Shown here: in pieces, positions 1 to 7,475 of the stretch
Position numbering within the stretch: position 1 is the stretch's first letter
How the letters are laid out: the number at the start of each line of letters is the position of its first letter
Assembly (NCBI RefSeq): GCF_018138145.1
Contig: NZ_CP073104.1
Location: 1,054,001 to 1,118,000 of the forward strand
Direction of reading: 5' to 3'
Length of the DNA: 64,000 nt
Source of the DNA: Pseudomonas sp. SCA2728.1_7
GTDB taxonomy: Bacteria; Pseudomonadota; Gammaproteobacteria; Pseudomonadales; Pseudomonadaceae
Made by a program: the position numbers and the translations under genes
The notes under the pieces: model-generated
Told to the model about the DNA's origin: nothing
What the model saw: only the letters and a program-made list of their open reading frames with translations
The model's database searches: none

Positions 1-149
1 GCGTGCGCCACCAGATAACGCGCAACGCTATCAGCCGTCGCCGGCAGAAACCCGCCCCACTTCACTTCGAAATGCTCAATAGCCGCGCGATAGCTACGGC
101 GGGTGTTGTCACGGGTGGCGGCTTGCAGATAGCGATCCAGATCGCTCAT
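1..149 (-). CDS. Site-specific tyrosine recombinase/integrase, N-terminal part only
   Basis: The gene runs off the left edge, so only about 49 residues are visible. It begins MSDLDRYLQAATRDNTRRSY and continues with a short helical segment typical of the SAM-like core-binding domain of phage-type integrases (recognition of TRRSY...FxxW spacing). The catalytic R-H-R-Y domain lies outside the window and cannot be checked. It is transcribed divergently from the KfrA-like gene, with about 180 bp between them. An integrase next to a KfrA-like protein suggests an old mobile or plasmid-derived pair, but this is inference. A different DNA-binding protein with the same fold is possible. Confidence 0.7.
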   Translation of the reverse strand, partial: MSDLDRYLQAATRDNTRRSYRAAIEHFEVKWGGFLPATADSVARYLVAH

Positions 150-246
150 GGGCTGTTTTCTCGCTGGCGTACTGAGACAGGGATGCAGAAACGCATTTTG
201 CCGTCTGACACTGGGTAATACCAGTATATCCCGTGTCTTTATTATC

Positions 247-308
247 AAAGGTTTACCTTTATTTTCTGAATGGTACACTGCGTACTTTAGTGGCATGTAC
301 CACAGTAC
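247..308. promoter_or_regulatory. Palindrome-rich control region between integrase and KfrA-like gene
   Basis: Four copies of GTAC occur within 36 bp, at 273, 282, 297 and 305, arranged as two pairs (GTAC-N5-GTAC and GTAC-N4-GTAC). Just upstream is the inverted repeat AAAGG-TTTA-CCTTT at 247-260. The cluster ends 18 bp before the KfrA-like start codon and lies between two divergent genes. KfrA proteins are known autorepressors that bind repeats in their own promoters, so this is a candidate operator. The role is inferred. Confidence 0.45.
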
Positions 309-326
309 GTAACCGTAGGAGTTCAC

Positions 327-1343
327 ATGGCCCGTGGCGGCATTACCAAAGCCCTGGTGCAGATCGCGCGCACAGCAATCCTCGCCCGTGGCGAACACCC
401 GAGCATCGATGCAGTACGCATTGAAATGGGCAACACCGGCTCGAAAACCACGATCCATCGCTATTTGAAAGAACTGGATGACGGCGCGCAGCCGGTTGAA
501 GCCTCGGCAGAGCCCATTGATGACGAGCTGAGCGCCCTCGTCTCGCGCCTCGCCCAACGCCTCAAAGAACAGGCGCAAGAGCCTATCGAGCAGGCCCGCG
601 AGCAGTTCGAGGAACAGCGCGAAGCACTGGAGTCGGAGCTGAAACAGACTCGCCAGGCGCTGGAAAAGCTCGAACACGATCACGACATTCAGGGCGCGGC
701 ACTGGCGCGTGAGTCCGAAGCGCTTGGCAACACACGGTCGATGCTGCAAACCGAACAGACCCGTAATGCCGGGCTGAATCAGGCACTGGCCGACTTTGAA
801 TTGCGCTTGCAGGACAAGGACGAGCAGATCCGCTCACTGGAAGAAAAACACCTGCACGCTCGCGATGCACTGGAGCACTATCGCAACGCCACCAAAGAGC
901 AGCGCGAGCAGGAACAGAGCCGTCACGAAGCACAGGTGCAGCAGATTCAGGCCGAGTTGCGTCAGGCGCAGCAAAGTGCGCTGGTCCGCCAGGACGAGAT
1001 CACGCAACTGCACCGCGACAACGAACGCCTGCTCACGGAAAACCGTGGCACGCAGCGTGAACTGAGCCTGATGCAGGACCAGCTCAAGCAGAGCAATCAG
1101 CGCCAGGATCAACTGCTCGAACAAGCGACCCGCGTCGACAGCGAACGCACCCTCCTCCAGGAACGCCTGCGAGTAGCGGCGCTGGAAAGCCAGACACTCA
1201 AACAGAGCGTCGAGGAGCAGACGCTGCTCAACCAGTCACTGGAGAAGGAATTGAACAAGGCTCAGGCAAGCCTGGAAGAAAGCCAGCGTCTGGCGGCTAC
1301 CGTTGCGGCAGCGCCAGACTCGGCCAAACCGAAAGACGCTTAA
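327..1343 (+). CDS. KfrA-like coiled-coil DNA-binding protein
   Basis: A 338-residue protein. Residues 1-60 ([20 protein letters not shown] onward, with a [11 protein letters not shown] recognition-helix-like stretch) match the KfrA N-terminal DNA-binding domain. Residues about 80-320 are almost entirely Glu/Gln/Arg/Leu heptads, which is a very long coiled coil. KfrA of plasmid R751/RK2 is a DNA-binding autorepressor with the same layout; this chromosomal homologue probably binds DNA and multimerises. The start is supported by AGGAG 5 bp upstream. Its 3' end overlaps the convergent gor gene by 4 bp. Its biological target is unknown. Confidence 0.85.
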   Translation: MARGGITKALVQIARTAILARGEHPSIDAVRIEMGNTGSKTTIHRYLKELDDGAQPVEASAEPIDDELSALVSRLAQRLKEQAQEPIEQAREQFEEQREALESELKQTRQALEKLEHDHDIQGAALARESEALGNTRSMLQTEQTRNAGLNQALADFELRLQDKDEQIRSLEEKHLHARDALEHYRNATKEQREQEQSRHEAQVQQIQAELRQAQQSALVRQDEITQLHRDNERLLTENRGTQRELSLMQDQLKQSNQRQDQLLEQATRVDSERTLLQERLRVAALESQTLKQSVEEQTLLNQSLEKELNKAQASLEESQRLAATVAAAPDSAKPKDA

Positions 1344-2698
1344 GCGCCGACCGGCGTACGCATGGTGACAAACTCTTCGGCGGCCGTCGGGTGTACCCCG
1401 ATCGTGTCGTCGAAGTCACGCTTGGTCGCGCCAGCCTTCAACGCAATCGCCAAACCCTGAACGATCTCGCCAGCGTCCGGGCCGACCATGTGACAGCCGA
1501 GGACTTTGTCGGTCTTGCCGTCGACCACCAGCTTCATCAGGGTCTTCTCCTGACACTCGGTCAAAGTCAGCTTCATCGGTCGGAAACGGCTTTCGAAGAT
1601 CACTACATCGTGGCCAGCTTCGCGCGCTTCTTCTTCGGTCAAACCGACTGTGCCGATGTTTGGCAAGCTGAACACCGCCGTCGGGATCATCTTGTAATCC
1701 ACCGGACGGTATTGCTCAGGCTTGAACAGACGCCGCGCCACGGCCATGCCCTCCGCCAACGCCACGGGCGTCAGTTGCACACGACCGATGACATCGCCCA
1801 GCGCCAGAATCGATGGCTCGCTGGTCTGATACTGCTCGTCGACTTTGATGAAGCCTTTGTCAGTGAGCTGCACATCGGTGTTTTCCAGGCCCAGATTGTC
1901 GAGCATCGGACGCCGGCCAGTGGCGTAGAAAATGCAATCTGCCTCCAGCTCACGACCATCCTTGAGGGTGGCTTTCAAACTGCCGTCAGCCTGCTTGTCG
2001 ATACGCGCGATGTCGGCATTGAATTGCAGATCCAGACCACGCTTGGTCAGTTCTTCCTGCAAATGCTTGCGCACCGAACCATCGAAGCCGCGCAGGAACA
2101 GATCACCGCGATACAACAACGTCGTATTGGCGCCGAGGCCGTGGAAAATCCCGGCAAACTCGACCGCGATGTAACCGCCGCCAACCACCAGCACACGCTT
2201 TGGCAGCTCCTTGAGGAAGAACGCCTCATTCGAACCGATCGCGTGCTCGCGCCCCGGAATCTCCGGAATCTGCGGCCAACCACCGGTAGCAATCAGAATG
2301 TTTTTCGCGGTAAAGCGCTCGCCATTCACTTCGACTTCATGCGGACCAACGATTTTCGCGTGCGCCTCGTGCAAGGTCACGCCGCTGTTGACCAGCAGAT
2401 TGCGATAAATGCCGTTGAGGCGATTGATCTCGCGATCCTTGTTGGCGATCAAGGTCGCCCAGTCGAAATTCGCCTCACCCAGGCTCCAGCCAAAACCGGA
2501 CGCCTGCTCGAAGTCTTCGGCGAAATGCGCGCCGTACACCAGCAGCTTTTTCGGCACGCAGCCAACGTTGACACAGGTCCCGCCCAGATAACGGCTCTCC
2601 GCCACCGCCACTTTCGCACCAAAACCGGCCGCAAAACGCGCAGCGCGCACACCGCCGGAACCGGCACCAATCACATAAAGGTCAAAATCGTAGGCCAT
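1340..2698 (-). CDS. gor: Glutathione-disulfide reductase
   Basis: A 452-residue FAD/NAD(P)H-dependent disulfide reductase that keeps glutathione reduced in the cytoplasm. The N-terminal [10 protein letters not shown] is the FAD-binding loop, the redox pair sits in [13 protein letters not shown] (Cys42 and Cys47), a second dinucleotide fold [13 protein letters not shown] follows, and the C-terminal [10 protein letters not shown] holds the catalytic His-Glu pair. Length and motifs match glutathione reductase rather than lipoamide or mercuric reductase. It is convergent with the KfrA-like gene, and its start lies 80 bp beyond the galU terminator, so it probably has its own promoter. Confidence 0.95.
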   Translation of the reverse strand: MAYDFDLYVIGAGSGGVRAARFAAGFGAKVAVAESRYLGGTCVNVGCVPKKLLVYGAHFAEDFEQASGFGWSLGEANFDWATLIANKDREINRLNGIYRNLLVNSGVTLHEAHAKIVGPHEVEVNGERFTAKNILIATGGWPQIPEIPGREHAIGSNEAFFLKELPKRVLVVGGGYIAVEFAGIFHGLGANTTLLYRGDLFLRGFDGSVRKHLQEELTKRGLDLQFNADIARIDKQADGSLKATLKDGRELEADCIFYATGRRPMLDNLGLENTDVQLTDKGFIKVDEQYQTSEPSILALGDVIGRVQLTPVALAEGMAVARRLFKPEQYRPVDYKMIPTAVFSLPNIGTVGLTEEEAREAGHDVVIFESRFRPMKLTLTECQEKTLMKLVVDGKTDKVLGCHMVGPDAGEIVQGLAIALKAGATKRDFDDTIGVHPTAAEEFVTMRTPVGA

Positions 2699-2780
2699 TT
2701 CTATCTCCTCGGCAGGGGATCAGCATACCTGCAGACACCCATTGGGCAAGCACTGCCAGTCATATGGGGGCGTAAAATGA

Positions 2781-2804
2781 AAAAACCCGCCGAAGCGGGT
2801 TTTT
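2781..2804 (-). terminator. Rho-independent terminator of galU
   Basis: Perfect 10-bp stem AAAAACCCGC/GCGGGTTTTT with loop CGAA, 22 bp past the galU stop. Read on the minus strand the stem ends in a run of T, and the position between galU and gor fits termination of galU transcripts. Confidence 0.85.
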
Positions 2805-2826
2805 CTTGCAAACCAATCAAGCGCTC

Positions 2827-3666
2827 TTAGTAAGCCTTGCCAGTCTTGTAGAAGTTCTCGAAGCAGAAGTTCGTCGCTTCGATGTAGCCTTCAGCGCCAC
2901 CGCAGTCGAAACGCTTGCCTTTGAACTTGTAGGCCATGACGCAGCCGTTCTGGGCTTGTTTCATCAGGGCGTCGGTGATCTGGATTTCGCCGCCCTTGCC
3001 TGGCTCGGTCTGTTCGATCAGGTCGAAGATGTCCGGAGTCAGGATGTAACGACCGATGATCGCCAGGTTCGACGGCGCATCTTCCGGTTTTGGCTTCTCG
3101 ACCATGCTGTGCACGCGGTAGATGTCGTCGCGGATCATCTCGCCGGCGATCACGCCGTACTTGCTGGTTTCCTGCGGATCGACTTCCTGGATGGCGATGA
3201 TCGAGCAGCGGAACTGCTTGTACAGTTTGACCATCTGGGTCAGCACGCCGTCGCCTTCGAGGTTGACGCACAGGTCGTCCGCCAGGACCACGGCGAATGG
3301 TTCGTCACCGATCAGCGGGCGACCGGTCAGGATCGCGTGGCCCAGACCTTTCATTTCGGTCTGACGGGTGTAGGAGAACGAGCACTCGTCGAGCAGTTTG
3401 CGGATGCCGACCAGGTATTTCTCTTTGTCGGTGCCTTTGATCTGGTTTTCCAACTCGTAGCTGATATCGAAGTGGTCTTCCAGAGCACGTTTGCCACGAC
3501 CGGTGACGATGGAGATTTCCGTCAGGCCAGCGTCCAGAGCTTCTTCAACGCCGTACTGGATCAGTGGCTTGTTTACCACCGGCAGCATTTCTTTAGGCAT
3601 GGCTTTAGTCGCTGGCAGGAAGCGAGTACCGTAACCGGCTGCTGGGAACAAGCATTTCTTGATCAT
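2827..3666 (-). CDS. galU: UTP--glucose-1-phosphate uridylyltransferase
   Basis: A 279-residue sugar-nucleotide transferase making UDP-glucose from UTP and glucose-1-phosphate, the precursor for envelope polysaccharides. The N-terminus carries the nucleotidyltransferase signature PAAGYGTRFLPATKAMPKEM, followed by ADDLCVNLEG (metal-binding region) and VEKPKPEDAPSNLAIIGRYI typical of GalU. The length is normal for the family. AAGGA precedes the ATG by about 7 bp. The gene stands alone, with a terminator behind it and about 250 bp of non-coding DNA in front. Confidence 0.96.
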   Translation of the reverse strand: MIKKCLFPAAGYGTRFLPATKAMPKEMLPVVNKPLIQYGVEEALDAGLTEISIVTGRGKRALEDHFDISYELENQIKGTDKEKYLVGIRKLLDECSFSYTRQTEMKGLGHAILTGRPLIGDEPFAVVLADDLCVNLEGDGVLTQMVKLYKQFRCSIIAIQEVDPQETSKYGVIAGEMIRDDIYRVHSMVEKPKPEDAPSNLAIIGRYILTPDIFDLIEQTEPGKGGEIQITDALMKQAQNGCVMAYKFKGKRFDCGGAEGYIEATNFCFENFYKTGKAY

Positions 3667-3924
3667 ATAAGTCCTTGAAAGGGCTGTGTGTACGAGTTTC
3701 GGCGCAGTCTAATCAGGCGGCGTGCACCTTACAATGCCCCGCACTGGCTAACCGATGCCAACATAGAGAAATATTCTCGCCGATAGTTCCATCGACATCC
3801 GGGCGCAGCCAGATCAGCGTAGCTCAAAGCTGCCGGTAAACTGAATCACCATACGCTCATCGCCCCCCAATGCGAGCATTTGCCGGTATCATGGCGCCTT
3901 TGAACCAGCGAACGAGACAGATAG

Positions 3925-4110
3925 ATGGCCGCGGTAAAAATCATCAACGGGTATGTGATCGACAAGAAAGACGGCAAGTGGACCCTGACCACCACCAATG
4001 GCGAGCACATCGCCGGGCCTTTCGACAGCGAGCAAATGGCGACCGATGTTGCTTCCGTGTTCACCGACACTCCGGCATCGGCCAAGCGCCGTGGCAAAGA
4101 TCAGGACTGA
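3925..4110 (+). CDS. Small conserved-type hypothetical protein
   Basis: A 61-residue protein beginning MAAVKIINGYVIDKKDGKWT, with a Lys/Arg-rich tail (KRRGKDQD). No signal peptide or membrane segment is visible. The alternating strand-like pattern (VKIINGYVI, WTLTTTNGEHIAG) suggests a small beta fold. It is followed after 17 bp by a clear terminator, which supports it being a real monocistronic gene. Its function is not recognised. Confidence 0.6.
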   Translation: MAAVKIINGYVIDKKDGKWTLTTTNGEHIAGPFDSEQMATDVASVFTDTPASAKRRGKDQD

Positions 4111-4127
4111 TCTGCTGCGATATGCCT

Positions 4128-4154
4128 AGCCCTGCCTTTGAGCAGGGCTTTTTT
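4128..4154 (+). terminator. Rho-independent terminator
   Basis: Stem AGCCCTGC/GCAGGGCT with a 6-nt loop followed by TTTTTT, 17 bp behind the 61-residue hypothetical gene. Confidence 0.85.
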
Positions 4155-4239
4155 GTGCCCACGTACAAACAAGTGGCCAAACGCTATAACCTTTTCACAC
4201 CGGCGCTGTCAGAGCGTCTAGTCCCCCTCGCTGAAGACC

Positions 4240-4533
4240 ATGAACATGACCCTGAAAAAATTCCTGCCGCTGATTGCGGTATTGGCACTGGCCGGCTGTG
4301 CCACCTCTCAACCCACGTACCTGAACAACGGCGAACAGGGGCTGTCGATCGATTGCTCCGGCGAAGCCAACTCCTGGGCGACCTGCTATGAAAAAGCCGA
4401 TGCGTCCTGCGCGGGCACCGGTTATCGCATCGTTGGCACTGACGGCACGCCCCAGCCCAAAGAGAGCGACAAAACCTTGGGCGTCGATGTCGGCAATTAC
4501 AAGAACCGCAGCGTTGTCGTGGTCTGCAAATAG
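4240..4533 (+). CDS. Small lipoprotein of unknown function
   Basis: A 97-residue protein with a lipoprotein signal peptide (MNMTLKKFLPLIAVLALAGC, lipobox LAGC, lipidated Cys at 20). The mature part contains four further cysteines (DCSGEANSWATCYEKADASC and a C-terminal CK), which suggests disulfides in the periplasm. A second ATG two codons in (4246) is an equally possible start. It ends 3 bp from a convergent gene. The family is not recognised beyond being lipoprotein-like. Confidence 0.75.
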   Translation: MNMTLKKFLPLIAVLALAGCATSQPTYLNNGEQGLSIDCSGEANSWATCYEKADASCAGTGYRIVGTDGTPQPKESDKTLGVDVGNYKNRSVVVVCK

Positions 4534-4536
4534 ACC

Positions 4537-4767
4537 TTACATATGAATTTCGGCGAATTTGATCCCAAGTCCACGCACCACTTCGATCAGATCGTCGAGG
4601 CGGTTGAAGGATTCGACTTCGTCGTTATCGTCGACCAGAAAGTAACTGCGGCCGGCGCTCTTCTTGAAAAACACGATCCACTCACCCGGATTCGCCGGGT
4701 TCTGGATGACATGGGTGGCAGAGATCAGGCCCTCTACGTGGCGCTCCCGTACTTGCTCTCGCTTCAT
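4537..4767 (-). CDS. Small hypothetical protein
   Basis: A 76-residue protein starting MKREQVRERHVEGLISATHV. The frame stays open further upstream, but CTGGAG lies 6 bp before the ATG at 4767, so that start is chosen. It has a compact alpha/beta pattern (EWIVFFKKSAGRSYFLVDDN, then an acidic helix) and no export signal. It is probably cytosolic. No family is recognised. Confidence 0.6.
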   Translation of the reverse strand: MKREQVRERHVEGLISATHVIQNPANPGEWIVFFKKSAGRSYFLVDDNDEVESFNRLDDLIEVVRGLGIKFAEIHM

Positions 4768-4838
4768 CGCGACTCCAGAAATGAAAATGCCGTCACAGCA
4801 TGACTGCGACGGCATCGGTGCTGATGACTGCCAGTCTA

Positions 4839-5195
4839 TCAGCCGGAAATACACGCATTGGCGGCCTTTTGCACGTCACGCGGGCGAACCGGCACATTCG
4901 ACATGCGCTCATGCAGCTTGATGCTGCTGCCGCCGGAGCGATCTTCGATATCAAACACCGCTGCCGCACCGGTAGAAAGTTTCCCCGGCACGATGACCCG
5001 AACCCCGTCCTTGTGCGGCTGCACTTGCAGCGCGCCGCGGCTGTCTGCCAGTTTCTCGGCCAGACACTGGGCATATTCATGGGGTTTCTTGCCGGAGATC
5101 ACGCTCATGGTCGGCAGCGTTTCATTGATTTCGGAAACACTCGCACAACCAGCCACAGCCAGAACCAACGGCAGACACACCACACCCCACTTCAT
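4839..5195 (-). CDS. Small lipoprotein of unknown function
   Basis: A 118-residue protein with signal peptide MKWGVVCLPLVLAVAGC (lipobox VAGC). The mature part has an EINETLPTMSVISGK segment and a VRVIVPGKLSTGAAAVFDIE strand-rich core, ending in NACISG, so Cys pairs are possible. It follows the same orientation as the 76-residue hypothetical. It is probably anchored to the inner leaflet of the outer membrane. The function is unknown. Confidence 0.7.
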   Translation of the reverse strand: MKWGVVCLPLVLAVAGCASVSEINETLPTMSVISGKKPHEYAQCLAEKLADSRGALQVQPHKDGVRVIVPGKLSTGAAAVFDIEDRSGGSSIKLHERMSNVPVRPRDVQKAANACISG

Positions 5196-5405
5196 ACAAA
5201 ACCTCCGTTAAAGACCGTCCGACAGCACAAATGCCGTTTTTCTCCGGGGCCTTCTGCATTTAACCCGCATCCGATTGCGAATATCTGTTCAAAATTGTCA
5301 AACCAACGCCCGACGGCCAGATAATAACCCGTGCGGGCTGATAAACTGCGCGCAATTACAAGCTATCGTTTTGATTTTGTAGAAAAAGCCCTTCTGGAGG
5401 CGCCC

Positions 5406-5708
5406 ATGAAATACATTCACCAGCGCGAACACCTCAACGAAGACGACATCGTCGTCATCCAATGCTCGCAAATGTGCAACATCCGTCTGATGAACGACGC
5501 CAACTTCCGCAGCTTCAAGAATGGCGGCCGTCACACCTATCACGGCGGCGCCTTCGACACCTTCCCGGCCCGTATCACCGCGCCGAGCACCGGTTTCTGG
5601 AACATCACCATCGACACCGTCAACCGTCGGCCGATCAGCGTCACGCGCAAGCCGACGCTGACCCACTCGATCAAGATCATCCGTCGTTCCAGCACCAAAC
5701 TCAGCTGA
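5406..5708 (+). CDS. DUF1883-type domain protein
   Basis: A 100-residue protein beginning MKYIHQREHLNEDDIVVIQC and ending HSIKIIRRSSTKLS. The pattern of a Cys-rich start followed by YHGGAFDTFPARITAPSTGF and NITIDTV fits the DUF1883 family, small all-beta domains sometimes found beside TIR domains; here it is stand-alone. CTGGAGG 5 bp upstream fixes the start, 75 bp inside a longer open frame. It is followed after 28 bp by another small gene in the same direction. The role is unknown. Confidence 0.7.
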   Translation: MKYIHQREHLNEDDIVVIQCSQMCNIRLMNDANFRSFKNGGRHTYHGGAFDTFPARITAPSTGFWNITIDTVNRRPISVTRKPTLTHSIKIIRRSSTKLS

Positions 5709-5736
5709 GACACGCCGTCCAACCAGAAAGGAATGC

Positions 5737-5913
5737 ATGACCGTGGCCCAAACGACCAAATACGTCATCAAGTACAAACTCAACGGTGAACGCCGCTTCG
5801 AGTTCGCGCAACTGGAAAACGGCACTGAAGAAGAAGCCAAGGCTGCTCTGGATGCGCTTCACGGCTCGTCTGAAGACGTGATCAGCGACATCGCCGTCAG
5901 CAAAGCGCTGTAA
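5737..5913 (+). CDS. 58-residue hypothetical protein
   Basis: Reads MTVAQTTKYVIKYKLNGERR, then an acidic helix with EEEAKAALDALHG, ending ISDIAVSKAL. AGAAAGGA lies directly upstream of the ATG. It sits 28 bp after the DUF1883 gene and may be cotranscribed with it. The coding-like codon use and RBS support expression. No family is recognised, and an alternative ATG at 5733 is in another frame. Confidence 0.6.
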   Translation: MTVAQTTKYVIKYKLNGERRFEFAQLENGTEEEAKAALDALHGSSEDVISDIAVSKAL

Positions 5914-5924
5914 GTATCGACAGG

Positions 5925-5955
5925 AATTTGACCGCAAGCGGCGGAGTGTTCTGCC
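5925..5955 (+). promoter_or_regulatory. Ada-box-like element upstream of the 2OG-oxygenase/alkB operon
   Basis: The segment reads AAT-TTGACC-GCAA, fitting the E. coli Ada-box consensus AAT-N6-GCAA, inside a longer conserved block TTTGACCGCAAG-N3-CGGAGTGTT-N-TGCC (5927-5955). The same block recurs before ada at 7399-7427 with 25 of 29 bases identical, at nearly the same distance from the start codon (51 versus 48 bp). A common binding site for methylated Ada is the simplest reading. Confidence 0.7.
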
Positions 5956-6006
5956 GCGAGGCCCTGCCTAGACTGACTTTCTTCGACCATGAGTCAAGGA
6001 GTCAGC

Positions 6007-6717
6007 ATGTCGATGTCCCCTTCCCGGCTGGATTCACTCGACTGGGCAAGCCTTGAGCAGCAACTGGATCAGCACGGCTACGCGATCATCCGTTCGCTGC
6101 TGCTGGTCGAAACCTGTGATCAATTGAGTGCGCTGTATCCGCAGACCGAACCGTTTCGTTCGCAGGTCATCATGGCCCGCCACGGTTTCGGTCGCGGCGA
6201 GTACAAATATTTTCGTTACCCCCTGCCGACAGCGGTAGAACGCCTTCGCGGCGCGCTGTACCCGCGCCTGGTTACGTTGGCCAATCGCTGGTACGAACGC
6301 ATGAACCTGACCGAGCGTTTTCCGCTGGATCACGCCGAATTTCTACAGCGCTGTCATGCCGCCGGTCAGACCCGCCCGACTCCTCTGCTATTGCAGTACG
6401 GCCCGCAGGACTACAACTGCCTGCATCAGGACCTGTACGGCGAATCGGTTTTTCCGTTGCAAGTGGCGATTCTTCTGTCAGAACCCGGGCAAGACTTTAT
6501 CGGAGGAGAATTCGTGCTCACCGAACAACGCCCGCGCATGCAATCCCGACCTCACGTGCTGAACCTGACGAAAGGTGACGCAGTAATCTTTGCCGTCAAC
6601 CAGCGCCCGGTCAAAGGCGTGCGCGGTGATTATCGGGTGACGATGCGTCATGGCGTCAGTCGCCTGCACAGTGGAAAAAGGCATACCCTAGGCATCATCT
6701 TTCACGACGCCACCTGA
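6007..6717 (+). CDS. 2OG-Fe(II) oxygenase linked to alkylation repair
   Basis: A 236-residue oxygenase. The iron ligands are visible as CLHQDLYG (His140, Asp142) and RHGVSRL (His215), with Arg225 (KRHTLGIIFHD) as the likely 2-oxoglutarate anchor. The fold resembles prolyl-hydroxylase-type 2OG enzymes. An upstream ATG at 5989 exists, but AAGGAG lies 5 bp before the ATG at 6007. It is 5 bp ahead of alkB and behind an Ada-box-like element, so it is probably part of the methylation-damage response. Its substrate (DNA, RNA or protein) is unknown. Confidence 0.85.
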   Translation: MSMSPSRLDSLDWASLEQQLDQHGYAIIRSLLLVETCDQLSALYPQTEPFRSQVIMARHGFGRGEYKYFRYPLPTAVERLRGALYPRLVTLANRWYERMNLTERFPLDHAEFLQRCHAAGQTRPTPLLLQYGPQDYNCLHQDLYGESVFPLQVAILLSEPGQDFIGGEFVLTEQRPRMQSRPHVLNLTKGDAVIFAVNQRPVKGVRGDYRVTMRHGVSRLHSGKRHTLGIIFHDAT

Positions 6718-6722
6718 CCACC

Positions 6723-7388
6723 ATGCACCCGAACACTTTCGATCTGTTCGCCGATCATGAATCCGAGCAACGCCCCCGCACCGAACAGATTGGCGAGCAA
6801 TCGTCGGTGCTGCATGGTTTCGCCCTGCCGCTGATCGAGCAGATTCTGCCGGCGCTGGATGCGATTCTAGCCGCCGCGCCCTTGCGCCACATGGTTACGC
6901 CGGGTGGTTTCAGCATGTCGGTAGGCACCAGCAGTTGCGGCGCTCTGGGCTGGATCACTGATCGCCACGGTTATCGTTACTCAAGCGTCGATCCGCTCAG
7001 TGATTTGCCATGGCCAGCGATGCCGGAAGTATTCTCGGCGCTGGCAAACTCGGCAGCGGCGCAAGCCGGATTTGCTGACTTCAACGCTGATTCCTGCTTG
7101 ATCAACTGCTATGTCCCCGGCGCCAAGATGTCATTGCACCAGGACAAAGACGAAAAAGCCTACAGCGCGCCGATCGTTTCGCTGTCACTCGGGTTGCCGG
7201 CGATGTTCCTCTTTGGCAGCTTCAATCGCAGCGACAAGAGCCAGCGCATTGCCTTGCTGCATGGCGACATGGTGGTCTGGGGCGGCGTTGATCGCTTGCG
7301 TTATCACGGTGTGTTGCCGATCAAGCAGGGTCGGCATCCACGTCTGGGTGAACAGCGGATCAATCTGACCTTTCGCGTCGCCGGATAA
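6723..7388 (+). CDS. alkB: DNA oxidative demethylase AlkB
   Basis: A 221-residue 2OG-Fe(II) dioxygenase that repairs 1-methyladenine and 3-methylcytosine by oxidative demethylation. It has the full motif set: NCYVPGAKMSLHQDKDE (His139, Asp141), RYHGVLP (His195) and QRINLTFR (2OG-binding arginines). MSVGTSSCGALGW matches the AlkB nucleotide-recognition lid. It lies 5 bp after the oxygenase gene, so they form an operon, and ada follows 87 bp later with its own copy of the shared promoter box. Confidence 0.95.
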   Translation: MHPNTFDLFADHESEQRPRTEQIGEQSSVLHGFALPLIEQILPALDAILAAAPLRHMVTPGGFSMSVGTSSCGALGWITDRHGYRYSSVDPLSDLPWPAMPEVFSALANSAAAQAGFADFNADSCLINCYVPGAKMSLHQDKDEKAYSAPIVSLSLGLPAMFLFGSFNRSDKSQRIALLHGDMVVWGGVDRLRYHGVLPIKQGRHPRLGEQRINLTFRVAG

Positions 7389-7396
7389 CCTGCAAA

Positions 7397-7427
7397 AGTT
7401 TGACCGCAAGGCCCGGAGTGTTGTGCC
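7397..7427 (+). promoter_or_regulatory. Ada-box-like element upstream of ada
   Basis: Second copy of the conserved block TTTGACCGCAAG-N3-CGGAGTGTT-N-TGCC (7399-7427), here preceded by AGT rather than AAT before TTGACC-GCAA. It is located 48 bp before the ada start codon. The match to the copy at 5927 indicates co-regulation of ada and the oxygenase/alkB operon. Confidence 0.7.
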
Positions 7428-7475
7428 TTGCGACGCTGGTTAACCTGAATCAAACAGGTCAACGGATAACCCCTC

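Noticed and set aside
1391..2830. 479-codon open frame on the plus strand opposite gor
   Set aside because: It is antisense to a clear glutathione reductase, has a low-complexity His/Gln/Arg composition typical of GC-rich mirror frames and no RBS.
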